From Bacillota bacterium (GTDB lineage Bacteria; Bacillota; Clostridia; Oscillospirales; Acutalibacteraceae), in assembly GCA_022706685.1 (NCBI GenBank), contig JAKJCA010000004.1, forward strand, positions 23,690 through 87,689: a stretch of DNA of 64,000 nt, given 5' to 3'. Below, in pieces: positions 28,575-37,327 of this stretch. How positions within the stretch are numbered: the first letter of the stretch is position 1; every line of letters starts with the position of its first letter. The translations under genes and the position numbers were made by a program. Below the pieces are notes generated by a model, which was not told the origin of the DNA, ran no database searches, and worked only from the letters and a program-made list of their open reading frames with translations.

Positions 28575-28604
28575 AAGGCGGCTCCCTTAAACGGGGGCCG
28601 CCTT
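28575..28604. terminator. Bidirectional terminator between the giant gene and ackA
   Basis: A 12-bp stem (28575-28586 with 28593-28604, one G-T pair) around a 6-base loop. It has an A-run on the left flank that acts as a T tract for ackA transcripts, and CTT plus a short T stretch on the right. Confidence 0.75.
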
Positions 28605-28664
28605 CGGCGTTTGCAGGACCGGTTATCAGGCGTGCCGCCCGACGGTCCGTTGCCGGATAAACTG

Positions 28665-29873
28665 TTATTTCATCGCCTCGACAATCGCTTTGGTATCGCG
28701 CGCAATGACCAGTTCCTCGTTGGTGGGCAGCACAAAGACCCGGACTTTCGACTCCGGTGTGGACAACTCGCCCTCTTTGCCCCTGATAAGTTTTTTGTTC
28801 ATTTCTTCATCGATTTTGATGCCGAGGAAAGACAGGTTGTTGCAGACGCTCGCGCGCAGGTCGATCGTGTTTTCGCCGATGCCGCCTGTAAACACGATGG
28901 CGTCGACGCCGTCCATGGCGGCGACATAACTGCCGATAAACTTGCGGATTTGGTAACGCTGCATCTTTCTGGCCAGCGCGGCGCGCTTGTTCCCCATGCG
29001 TTCGGCTTTGAGAATATCGCGGTCGTCGCTTGAAATCCCCGACACGCCCAGCATGCCGGATTTTTTATTGAGAACCTCGTCGGTCTGGTGGGGTGTCCAG
29101 CCCTCTTTTTCCTGCAGGTAGAGCACGGCGGAAGGGTCGATGCCGCCCGAACGCGTTCCCATAATGAAGCCGTCGAGAGGCGTCAGCCCCATGCTTGTGT
29201 CGAGCACCTGGCCGTGCATGACCGCCGTAATCGAACAGCCGTTGCCGAGATGGCAGGTGATAATCTTTAAATCTTTAATATCCCTTTTCATGACATCGGC
29301 GCACCGCTGGCTAACAAAACGGTGGGAAGTTCCGTGGAAACCGTATTTGCGCAGGTTATACTTTTCATAATATTCATAAGGTACGGCGAAAGTATAGACC
29401 TCCGGCGGCATGGTGGAGTGGAAGGCATTGTCGAAAACGACCACCTGCGGCACATCCTCGCCCAAAACGTGGCGGCAGGCCTGGATACCCTGCAGGTGGG
29501 CTGCGTTGTGGAGAGGGGCAAGGTCAATCAGGTTTTCAATGCCGGCAATGACTTCTTCCGTAACAAGCACGCTTTTGTTGAAAATGGAGCCGCCTTGAAC
29601 GATACGGTGGCCGACCGCCGAAATCTCCGAAAGGCTGTTGATGACCTTGGCATCGCCTTGGGTCAGGACCTTTTCGACCTCCATAAACGCTCTGGTATGG
29701 TTGTTGAGCACCACATCGTACTCGAACGAGCGGCCCTTGGAGGTCGTTCCGCTGATTCTGCCGTCGAGGCCGATGCGCTCGCAGATGCCCTTGGCTAAAA
29801 TTTTCTCTCCGCGCATATTGAACAACTGATACTTCAGCGAAGAACTGCCCGCGTTGATGACAAGGATTTTCAA
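28665..29873 (-). CDS. ackA: Acetate kinase
   Basis: Converts acetyl phosphate and ADP to acetate and ATP, the energy-yielding end of fermentation. 402 residues of the ASKHA fold with NAGSSSLK at residues 7-14, a GHRIVQGG motif, the HLGNGCS loop and the GGIGEN adenosine motif near 325. It begins with TTG at 29873 behind GGGAGG. No pta gene is next to it. It is divergent from xylA through overlapping promoters, so pentose entry and acetate formation share one control point. Confidence 0.96.
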   Translation of the reverse strand: MKILVINAGSSSLKYQLFNMRGEKILAKGICERIGLDGRISGTTSKGRSFEYDVVLNNHTRAFMEVEKVLTQGDAKVINSLSEISAVGHRIVQGGSIFNKSVLVTEEVIAGIENLIDLAPLHNAAHLQGIQACRHVLGEDVPQVVVFDNAFHSTMPPEVYTFAVPYEYYEKYNLRKYGFHGTSHRFVSQRCADVMKRDIKDLKIITCHLGNGCSITAVMHGQVLDTSMGLTPLDGFIMGTRSGGIDPSAVLYLQEKEGWTPHQTDEVLNKKSGMLGVSGISSDDRDILKAERMGNKRAALARKMQRYQIRKFIGSYVAAMDGVDAIVFTGGIGENTIDLRASVCNNLSFLGIKIDEEMNKKLIRGKEGELSTPESKVRVFVLPTNEELVIARDTKAIVEAMK

Positions 29874-29899
29874 ATTGATGCCTCCCGATAAATTATGGC

Positions 29900-29928
29900 T
29901 TGAAAGCAGGGTATAACTGCTATATTAT
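29900..29928 (+). promoter_or_regulatory. Promoter for xylA
   Basis: TTGAAA (29900-29905), 17 bases, TATTAT (29923-29928). The two boxes match 5 of 6 each. The -10 box overlaps the ackA -10 box on the other strand. Confidence 0.7.
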
Positions 29929-29952
29929 ATACATTGATATATTATATTTCAA
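29924..29952 (-). promoter_or_regulatory. Promoter for ackA
   Basis: On the minus strand TTGAAA (29947-29952), 17 bases, perfect TATAAT (29924-29929). Start of transcription is expected near 29917, giving a leader of about 45 bases. Confidence 0.7.
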
Positions 29953-29973
29953 CATTTGTTTGGAGGCAAAAAA

Positions 29974-31293
29974 ATGGCCGAAATTTTCAAGGGGATTCCA
30001 AAAATCGAGTACCGTGGTCCGAAGGCGTCCGAACCGTTGTGTTTCCGTTTCTACAACCCCGACGAAACCGTCGGCGGCAAAACGATGCGCGAGCAGTTGA
30101 GGTTTGCGCTCTCCTACTGGCACACTTTATGCGGCGACGGCCTCGATATGTTCGGCGTCGGGACCGTCGACAAGACTTTCGGGGCATCCGGCCCGATGGA
30201 GATCGCGCGGGCCAAAGCGCTCGCATGCTTTGAACTGCTTGATAAACTGGATATTGATTTTTTCTGTTTTCATGACAGGGATATCGCGCCGGAAGGGAAA
30301 ACCCTTGCGGAAAGCAACGCACGCCTGGACGAAATGGTTCCGTTTATCGAAGAACTGATGAAACGCAGCGGTAAAAAACTCCTCTGGGGTACCGCCAACT
30401 GCTTCTCCAATCCCCGTTACATGAACGGCGCAGGTACCTCCTGCAGCGCAGAGGTATTCGCATTTGCCGCCGCGCAAATCAAAAAGGCCATCGAAATCAC
30501 CGTCCGGCTCGGCGGCGCGGGTTATGTGTTCTGGGGCGGCCGCGAAGGTTATGAAACGCTTCTGAACACCGATATGGGGCTGGAACTTGACAACATGGCA
30601 CGTCTGATGCGCCTTGCCGTCGATTACGGCAGGAGCATCGGGTTCAAAGGCGATTTCTATATCGAACCGAAACCCAAAGAGCCGACCAAGCACCAGTATG
30701 ATTTCGACGCATCCACCGTCCTGGCGTTTCTGCGCAAGTACGGCCTCGACAAAGATTTCAAACTCAACGTGGAGGCGAACCACGCGACGCTGGCGCAACA
30801 CACCTTCCAGCACGAACTGCGTGTCGCCGCAGTCAACGGGGCTTTCGGTTCCATCGACGCGAACCAGGGCGACCTGCTGCTGGGCTGGGATACCGACCAG
30901 TTCCCGACCAACGTTTACGACAACGCGCTGTGCATGTACGAGGTCATCAAAGCCGGCGGATTTACCAACGGCGGCCTGAATTTCGACGCCAAAACCCGCA
31001 GGGCGTCCAATACGCCCGAGGATATTTTCCACGCGTATATCGCCGGCATGGACGCCTTCGCGCTCGGCCTGCGCATGGCCTGGAAAATCATCGAAGACGG
31101 CCGAATCGACCGCTTCGTCAGCGACCGCTACGCGAGTTTCCGTTCGGGCATCGGCGCCGATATCGTCTCCGGCAAGGCCACGATGGAACAGCTGGAACGT
31201 TTCGCGCTCGAACAAGGCGATGTGCGTGCGTTTGTGCATAGCGGCAGGCAGGAATACCTTGAAAATATCCTCAACGAAGTAATGTTCGGCTAA
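29974..31293 (+). CDS. xylA: Xylose isomerase
   Basis: Isomerises D-xylose to D-xylulose in the cytoplasm. 439 residues, the length of class II enzymes. The catalytic His is in [12 protein letters not shown], the metal ligands in [18 protein letters not shown] and in the [13 protein letters not shown] segment. The ATG at 29974 follows TGGAGG by 8 bases; an in-frame TTG at 29956 lacks a site. It is the first gene of a xylose operon with xylB 22 bases downstream. Confidence 0.96.
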   Translation: MAEIFKGIPKIEYRGPKASEPLCFRFYNPDETVGGKTMREQLRFALSYWHTLCGDGLDMFGVGTVDKTFGASGPMEIARAKALACFELLDKLDIDFFCFHDRDIAPEGKTLAESNARLDEMVPFIEELMKRSGKKLLWGTANCFSNPRYMNGAGTSCSAEVFAFAAAQIKKAIEITVRLGGAGYVFWGGREGYETLLNTDMGLELDNMARLMRLAVDYGRSIGFKGDFYIEPKPKEPTKHQYDFDASTVLAFLRKYGLDKDFKLNVEANHATLAQHTFQHELRVAAVNGAFGSIDANQGDLLLGWDTDQFPTNVYDNALCMYEVIKAGGFTNGGLNFDAKTRRASNTPEDIFHAYIAGMDAFALGLRMAWKIIEDGRIDRFVSDRYASFRSGIGADIVSGKATMEQLERFALEQGDVRAFVHSGRQEYLENILNEVMFG

Positions 31294-31315
31294 AACCGCG
31301 AAAGGTGGCGCCCGT

Positions 31316-32839
31316 ATGCAGTATTTAATCGGTATCGATATCGGCACTTCAGGCACCAAAACGGTTCTTTTTACGCAGCAGGGCAAACCTGTAACCTCTC
31401 ACAGCGCCGAATATCCGCTCTATCAGCCGCAAAACGGCTACGCGGAACAGGAGCCGCTCGACTGGTGGAACGCTGTCGTCGAGACTTTGAAGGCCGTTAT
31501 GGCGAAAAGCGGCGTGAAAAAGCAGAACATCGCAGGCATCGGCCTTTCCGGCCAGATGCACGGGCTGGTGATGCTCGACGCTAAAGGCGATGTGCTGCGC
31601 AGGTCGATCATCTGGTGCGACCAGAGGACCTCCGCGGAGTGTTCCGAAATCACGCGCAAAGTCGGCCGCGAGCGTCTGGTCGAGATTACGGCGAACCCTG
31701 CGCTGACCGGCTTTACCGCGTCCAAGATTCTCTGGGTGCGCAACCACGAGCCCGAAATCTATGAACGGTGCAGGCATATCCTGCTGCCAAAGGATTATAT
31801 CCGTTACCGCCTTACCGGCGAGTTTGCCACAGAGGTGAGCGACGCGTCGGGCATGCAGCTGCTCGACGTGCCGGCGAGACAATGGTCCGGCGAAGTTCTT
31901 TCCAAACTGGAAGTTGACCCCGCGCTTCTCGGCCAAGTGTACGAGTCCCCCGAAATCACGGGCGCCGTCACAGCGAACGCCGCGGAACTGACCGGCTTGG
32001 CGGAAGGGACGCCGGTCGTCGGCGGGGCCGGGGACAACGCGGCAGCCGCCGTCGGTACGGGCGTCGTCAGAGACGGCCGCGCCTTCACCACCATCGGCTC
32101 AAGCGGCGTGGTCTATGCACATACTTCCGCTATTTCCATTGATAAACCCGGCCGCGTGCACACCTTCTGCTGCGCCGTCCCGGGGCAATGGCACGTCATG
32201 GGCGTTACGCAGGGGGCCGGGCTCTCGCTGAAATGGTTCCGCGATACCTTCTGCCTGGCCGAAAAACAAACCGCCGAAGACATGGGGGTCGACCCGTATA
32301 CGCTGCTTGACCGCGAGGCTGCGCAGTCGCCCATCGGGGCAAACGGCCTGTTGTATCTACCTTATATTATGGGCGAGCGTACGCCGCACCTTGACGCGGA
32401 CGCGCGCGGCGTCTTTTTCGGACTGTCCGCCATTCACAGGAAACGCGATTTGCTAAGGGCGGTGATGGAAGGCGTGACCTTCTCCCTGCGCGACTGCCTG
32501 GGCGTCCTGAGGGAAATGGATGTTGAGGTCGGCAGTATGGCTGCATGCGGAGGGGGCGGTTCGAGCGCTTTCTGGCGGCAGATGCTCGCCGATGTCTTCG
32601 CCTGCCCCGTCACCACCATCGATTCCAAAGAAGGCCCCGCGCTGGGCGTGGCGCTGCTGGCGGGTGTCGGGACGGGTTTGTATAACAGCGTGCCGGAAGC
32701 ATGCGACGCGGTCATCGGTTTTGCCGAAACCTGCGCCCCGGCGGAGGCGAACACGGCGCAGTACCTGAAATATTACGAAGTCTACCGGAACCTGTATCCG
32801 GCGCTGAAAGACAGCTTTTCACAGTTGAGGAAAGTCTAA
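31316..32839 (+). CDS. xylB: Xylulokinase
   Basis: FGGY-family kinase that phosphorylates D-xylulose to xylulose-5-phosphate. 507 residues. The ATP loop GIDIGTSGTKT is at 6-16, the catalytic region GLSGQMHGL near 80, and the C-terminal ACGGGGSSAFWRQMLADV motif near 407. It lies 22 bases after xylA with GAAAGGTGG as binding site. The products enter the pentose phosphate pathway. Confidence 0.95.
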   Translation: MQYLIGIDIGTSGTKTVLFTQQGKPVTSHSAEYPLYQPQNGYAEQEPLDWWNAVVETLKAVMAKSGVKKQNIAGIGLSGQMHGLVMLDAKGDVLRRSIIWCDQRTSAECSEITRKVGRERLVEITANPALTGFTASKILWVRNHEPEIYERCRHILLPKDYIRYRLTGEFATEVSDASGMQLLDVPARQWSGEVLSKLEVDPALLGQVYESPEITGAVTANAAELTGLAEGTPVVGGAGDNAAAAVGTGVVRDGRAFTTIGSSGVVYAHTSAISIDKPGRVHTFCCAVPGQWHVMGVTQGAGLSLKWFRDTFCLAEKQTAEDMGVDPYTLLDREAAQSPIGANGLLYLPYIMGERTPHLDADARGVFFGLSAIHRKRDLLRAVMEGVTFSLRDCLGVLREMDVEVGSMAACGGGGSSAFWRQMLADVFACPVTTIDSKEGPALGVALLAGVGTGLYNSVPEACDAVIGFAETCAPAEANTAQYLKYYEVYRNLYPALKDSFSQLRKV

Positions 32840-32852
32840 GGGGGCTTTACGG

Positions 32853-33722
32853 ATGGCTATTTTCGGGAAAATCGCCGCGCTGATGAAGACGGTATGGTCC
32901 ATGGTTCTCGTCCTCGTGATTATGGCCGCTGCGGCCGGGGAATACCCCGCGAAACCGGACTATGTCGAACCGGTCTCGACCAGGCAGTATGCGCTTTTCG
33001 ATGCGTTGATGCGCGGACAGGGGATTGCCGACGACGGGGAAAGTTACTATTTCAGCTGGAACTTCGGTTTGACAAAAACGGCGCTTGACGGCGTCACCGT
33101 ACAGGCGCGCAACCTCATCGCCATTCCGCCCGAACTGCTGGCGCTCGGCTGCAAGCACATCGGCGGAATCTCCTATGCCAACGGCAAGATTTATGCGCCC
33201 ATTGAAGACAGCAAGGTCTTTCAGCATTTGTATATCGCCGAGTACGATGCGGCAACGCTCCGATTGATACGCTATCGGGCGCTGCCTCTCAGCGTTCACG
33301 AATTCGGCGTGCCGTGGTGCGCCGCTGACCCCGATGCCGGCGTTATTTATTCGGCCAGGCGCGACCATATCACCACCCTGAATATCTATTCCGCCGACAC
33401 GCTTGAATATATCGGCCAAAAGGAGCTGACCGCTCCCGTGCATAAGGTGCAGGGAGGCGATGTGTACGGCGGTGTGCTGTATCTGGCGGTCAGCCGCGAA
33501 ACGCAGGGCATCTTTGCGGTCAACCTGAAAACCGGCGAGGTCCTCAAGGCGATGGACCGCAACCTGGCTGATGGCTGCGAAGGGGAGGGCATTGCCGTGC
33601 TGCCGACCGCCGACGGCGCGTTTTTCCATGTGCTGAACATCGGCAAAGATGTGACGACGGTGGCGTTGCGCCATTACGCATTTGACCCTTCTTCTCTCGC
33701 GTGGACCATGGGAGCGCCATAA
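32853..33722 (+). CDS. Membrane-anchored protein of unknown function, propeller-like
   Basis: 289 residues. An N-terminal hydrophobic segment (about 11-28) without an obvious cleavage site suggests a membrane anchor or signal peptide. The rest is rich in short beta strands with GGISYANGKIYAPIED, a GVIYSARRD-like segment and a GGDVYGGVLYLAV repeat, spaced as in a beta-propeller. No family was recognised. It lies 13 bases after xylB and 24 before a secreted beta-helix protein, so it is probably cotranscribed with the xylose genes and could bind oligosaccharides outside the cell. AAGGGGG precedes the ATG. Confidence 0.7.
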   Translation: MAIFGKIAALMKTVWSMVLVLVIMAAAAGEYPAKPDYVEPVSTRQYALFDALMRGQGIADDGESYYFSWNFGLTKTALDGVTVQARNLIAIPPELLALGCKHIGGISYANGKIYAPIEDSKVFQHLYIAEYDAATLRLIRYRALPLSVHEFGVPWCAADPDAGVIYSARRDHITTLNIYSADTLEYIGQKELTAPVHKVQGGDVYGGVLYLAVSRETQGIFAVNLKTGEVLKAMDRNLADGCEGEGIAVLPTADGAFFHVLNIGKDVTTVALRHYAFDPSSLAWTMGAP

Positions 33723-33746
33723 TTTCTGCGTTTTGGAGGGGTTGTT

Positions 33747-36074
33747 ATGAAAGTAACGAAAAAATTCGCCGCGATAGCCCTCGCTTTCGTGCTCCTAACC
33801 GGCGTTTGCGTTGTGCCTGCTTCCGCCGGCGCCGCGCCGGCGCCGTTTTACCTGGGTGATAAAAACGGCGACGGCATCGTCGGCATTTCCGACTTTGTGC
33901 TTCTTCTGCGCGCCCTCTTCGGTATCGCGCCCCTGCAGAGCGACAGCGCGCTTCGCGCGGATGTCGACGCCGACGGTACTACGGGGTTCAAAGACGCTTT
34001 TCTGATTCTGCTCACCGCGCTGAAAATGATCCCGCCCGCAGAATATAACGCCGGAGGCGGCGAAACGGAGGAATTCGTCATGGGATCCCACGACCTTGTC
34101 GTATCGCCGTTGGGCAGCGACCTGTGGAGCGGTAAAATACCCGAACCCAATGCAGAGGGAACAGACGGGCCGCTCGCCAGCATCGAAGAAGCGAAAGAAC
34201 GGCTGAAGAAACTCAAGAACATCGACTGCGGCGAAGGCAGCGACTGTATCCTCAAAGATGTGACCGTCTGGCTGAGGGAAGGCGCCTATTTCCCCGCCGC
34301 GACGCTGAAATTCGGTCCCGATGACCTGGGCAACGTCACGTACAAAGCTTATCCGGGAGAGAAGCCGGCAATATCCGGCGCGGTTCCCGTCAGCGGCTGG
34401 AGGGCCGAAACCGTCAACGGCGTCCCGGCATGGACAACGCAGTTGGAGCCCGGCACCGCGTTTAACACATTATACCGCGGCGGCACCAGCCTGCCGAGGC
34501 CCCGCTTTCCGAAAGAAGGCGAACTGAACGTCGCTTCGGTCAACCACGCGGACGAGCTCGCACCCGACAGCACCTATTTCAAAGCGAACCTTTCTTTCAA
34601 CGCCAACCCGGCCGATATGTTCGCGTTTCACAACCTCAAGGATGTCGACGTGCGCATTCTGCATTTCTGGAAAGATGAACTCATCCCGTTGGAGAGTTTT
34701 GATCCCGCCACCGGCTATGTGCGCCTTTCGAAACCCTCGAGCATGACCATCAGCGAGGGCGACCGTTATTTCTTCGAAAATGTTTTTGAAGCCCTCGACG
34801 AACCCGGCGAATGGTACCTCGACCAGGTCACGGGCAAACTCGCCTATGTGCCCGAACCCTCCGAAGACATCGCGTCAACGGTCCTCTATGCCGGCAAGCT
34901 CGAGCGAATCATGAGCATCGACTCGGTCGACGGCATCGTCTTTGAAGGCATCACGTTCAGGGACAGCGAGTGGAACATCGTACCGCAGCCGCTCGAGAAC
35001 TCGCAGGCGGCGTACGGCGTCGCGCCGTGCATCCTGGTTCAAAACGCCGAAAATATCGCGTTTACCTCCTGCAGGCTCGAGAATATCGGCGCCAGCGGCA
35101 TCAAAATCGGCGCCGACTGCCAAAACTGCTCGGTCACCGGCTCTTTGTTTTATAAAATCGGCGCCAACGCCGTCTTTATCGAAGGGCAAAATTTACAGCC
35201 GGGCGACGCGCGGGTGACGCGGAATATTAAAGTGTCCGATAACCATATTTACCGATACGGCAGAAACTTCAACAACGCCATCGGCGTGCTGCTCATCCAC
35301 GCACGTGAGTGCGAAATTTCCCACAATGAAATTCACGACGGCTTCTACACTGGAATATCCGCCGGCTGGGTGTGGGGCTACGGCTACAATGTGACCGATT
35401 ATCTGAAAATTTCCGATAATCTGATTTACGACATCGGCCAGGGCTGGCTGGCGGATATGGGCGGCATCTATACGCTGGGCATGCAGCCGCATACCGTCGT
35501 CAGCGGCAATGTGGTGCACGACGTCGGTTGCTACAGCGGCAGCAGCGGCTACGGCGGCTGGGGCATTTACCTCGACGAGGGTTCCACCGGCATCACGGTG
35601 GAGAACAACCTTGCCTACGACTGCTCTTCGCAGGGCTTCCACCAGCACTACGGCCGCGAAAATCTTGTGCGCAACAATATTTTCGCCTTCAACGCCGACG
35701 GCCAGGTCCGTGTTTCCAGAGTGGAGGAGCACACATCCCTTTTTCTGAAAAACAACATCATTGTTTCGAAAAACCAGCCGATTTATACGGGCATCACCAA
35801 AGGGCAGTTTGTGGATGACAGCAACCTTTACTGGGACTATTGCCGAGGCGCAATCGTTCTCAGCGGCTCGACGACGAATATTTTTGATAGAATCTATCCC
35901 ATCACCGCGCGCTGCCGCGGCTACTACAATCACGGGGTATTCGAAGACCCGCGTTTTGTGGATGCCTGCGCGAGGGATTTCCGGCTCAAGCGCGGTTCAC
36001 CCGCCTTCGAAGCCGGTTTCGTCGAGTGGGATATTTCGGCGGCAGGCACCTTGACGGCGTTCGATGTCGGTTAA
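33747..36074 (+). CDS. Secreted right-handed beta-helix protein with N-terminal dockerin (GH141/GH120-like)
   Basis: 775 residues. Signal peptide (about 1-28), then a dockerin at 36-98 with two Ca loops, DKNGDGIVGISD and DVDADGTTGFKD. After a short linker comes a parallel beta-helix domain: VTVWLREGAYF, VTYKAYPGEKPAISG, repeated SDNxIYxxG turns, then LADMGGIYTLG and GIYLDEGS. The two acidic motifs about 40 residues apart suit a catalytic pair and resemble, from memory, those reported for GH141; GH120 beta-xylosidase is the other candidate. Context (xylA, xylB) favours a xylan or xyloside substrate. GGAGG precedes the ATG. An N-terminal dockerin is less common than a C-terminal one. Confidence 0.8.
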   Translation: MKVTKKFAAIALAFVLLTGVCVVPASAGAAPAPFYLGDKNGDGIVGISDFVLLLRALFGIAPLQSDSALRADVDADGTTGFKDAFLILLTALKMIPPAEYNAGGGETEEFVMGSHDLVVSPLGSDLWSGKIPEPNAEGTDGPLASIEEAKERLKKLKNIDCGEGSDCILKDVTVWLREGAYFPAATLKFGPDDLGNVTYKAYPGEKPAISGAVPVSGWRAETVNGVPAWTTQLEPGTAFNTLYRGGTSLPRPRFPKEGELNVASVNHADELAPDSTYFKANLSFNANPADMFAFHNLKDVDVRILHFWKDELIPLESFDPATGYVRLSKPSSMTISEGDRYFFENVFEALDEPGEWYLDQVTGKLAYVPEPSEDIASTVLYAGKLERIMSIDSVDGIVFEGITFRDSEWNIVPQPLENSQAAYGVAPCILVQNAENIAFTSCRLENIGASGIKIGADCQNCSVTGSLFYKIGANAVFIEGQNLQPGDARVTRNIKVSDNHIYRYGRNFNNAIGVLLIHARECEISHNEIHDGFYTGISAGWVWGYGYNVTDYLKISDNLIYDIGQGWLADMGGIYTLGMQPHTVVSGNVVHDVGCYSGSSGYGGWGIYLDEGSTGITVENNLAYDCSSQGFHQHYGRENLVRNNIFAFNADGQVRVSRVEEHTSLFLKNNIIVSKNQPIYTGITKGQFVDDSNLYWDYCRGAIVLSGSTTNIFDRIYPITARCRGYYNHGVFEDPRFVDACARDFRLKRGSPAFEAGFVEWDISAAGTLTAFDVG

Positions 36075-36095
36075 CCGGCCCGAGAGGTGCTCAAC

Positions 36096-37325
36096 ATGAA
36101 GGTTGCCGGTATTGTGGCCGAATACAACCCTTTTCATCTGGGGCATGACTACCATATCCGGCAGACGAGGCAGCTTACCGGAGCGACGCATGTCGCCGTT
36201 GTGATGAGCGGCAACTTTGTGCAGCGCGCCGAGCCCGCCATCGCGGAAAAAAACGCGCGCGCGGCCATTGCGGTCGGCTGCGGCGCTGATTTGGTCCTCG
36301 AACTGCCCGTGGCATGGGCTTGCGCCACGGCGCAAACTTTCGCTTTCGGCGCCGTATCCCTGCTCGACGGCCTCGGCTGCGTCGATACGCTGAGTTTCGG
36401 CAGCGAATGCGGCGATACGGCTGCCTTAAGCCGTTTGGCAAAGGGTGTGTCGGGCGAACCGTTCAACGCCGCCGTGCGCGCGCAGCTGAAAAGCGGTCTT
36501 CCGCTTGCCGCGATACGGGAAAGGTGCGCCGTGAGCCTGTTCGGCAGACAAACCGCGTTGCCGCTGACCACCCCCAACGACACCCTCGCCGTCGAATACC
36601 TCTCGGCGCTCGGAAAACTCGGTTCCTGCATCGAACCGTTTGCCGTAAAAAGAATTGGCGCCGGCCATGACAGCGAGCGCGCCGACGGCACATACCGCAG
36701 CGCATCGCAAATCCGCTCGATGATCAGAAACGGCGAGGCTTTCTCCGCGTTTCTCCCGCAGGCTTCCGCCGAAGGATTGGAAGAGGAAATCGCCTCCGGG
36801 CGCGCCCCCGCGGATTACGGCAAACTTGAAACGGCGGTGCTCTACGCGCTCAGGCGCATGCCCCCCGAAGAGTTCCGGGCGCTGCCGGATATTTCGGAGG
36901 GTATTGAAAACCGTATCATCAAAGCCGCCATGCAAACCGCGGACCTGGAGACGCTTTGCCTTGCGGCGAAAACCAAACGCTATTCCCACGCCAGAATCAG
37001 AAGGATTGTTTTAAGCGCCTTTCTCGGTATCCGCGCTGCCGACTCCGACGGCGCTCCGCTGTACGCGCGCGTGCTCGCCGCCAATGAAAAAGGCATGGAA
37101 GTGCTCAAAGCCGCGGCGGCGCGGGGTACGGTTCCCGCCGTAGTGAGCGCTTCGCAAATTGCCAAACTCGGCGGGAGGGCGGCGGCAGCCGACGCGCTTG
37201 AAAGCAGGACGGACGCCATCTTCGCGCTCTGTCTTCCAAACCCTCTAAGCCACAGGCCGCAAAGCGGCGTGAAGTTTGCGCCGGTTTCAAACATTCAATC
37301 AACGAAACGGGTAACGGAGAGATAA
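36096..37325 (+). CDS. tmcAL: tRNA(Met) cytidine acetate ligase
   Basis: Makes N4-acetylcytidine at the wobble base of elongator tRNA(Met) from acetate and ATP. The nucleotidyltransferase motif NPFHLGH is at 11-17, and the AEYNPFH start and VVMSGNFVQRAEPA segment are typical of the family (formerly YlbM). About 409 residues. The ATG at 36096 is preferred to GTG 36087 because GAGAGGTG lies just upstream. It uses acetate, the product of the nearby AckA, though the two are in different transcripts. Confidence 0.92.
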   Translation: MKVAGIVAEYNPFHLGHDYHIRQTRQLTGATHVAVVMSGNFVQRAEPAIAEKNARAAIAVGCGADLVLELPVAWACATAQTFAFGAVSLLDGLGCVDTLSFGSECGDTAALSRLAKGVSGEPFNAAVRAQLKSGLPLAAIRERCAVSLFGRQTALPLTTPNDTLAVEYLSALGKLGSCIEPFAVKRIGAGHDSERADGTYRSASQIRSMIRNGEAFSAFLPQASAEGLEEEIASGRAPADYGKLETAVLYALRRMPPEEFRALPDISEGIENRIIKAAMQTADLETLCLAAKTKRYSHARIRRIVLSAFLGIRAADSDGAPLYARVLAANEKGMEVLKAAAARGTVPAVVSASQIAKLGGRAAAADALESRTDAIFALCLPNPLSHRPQSGVKFAPVSNIQSTKRVTER

Positions 37326-37327
37326 AT

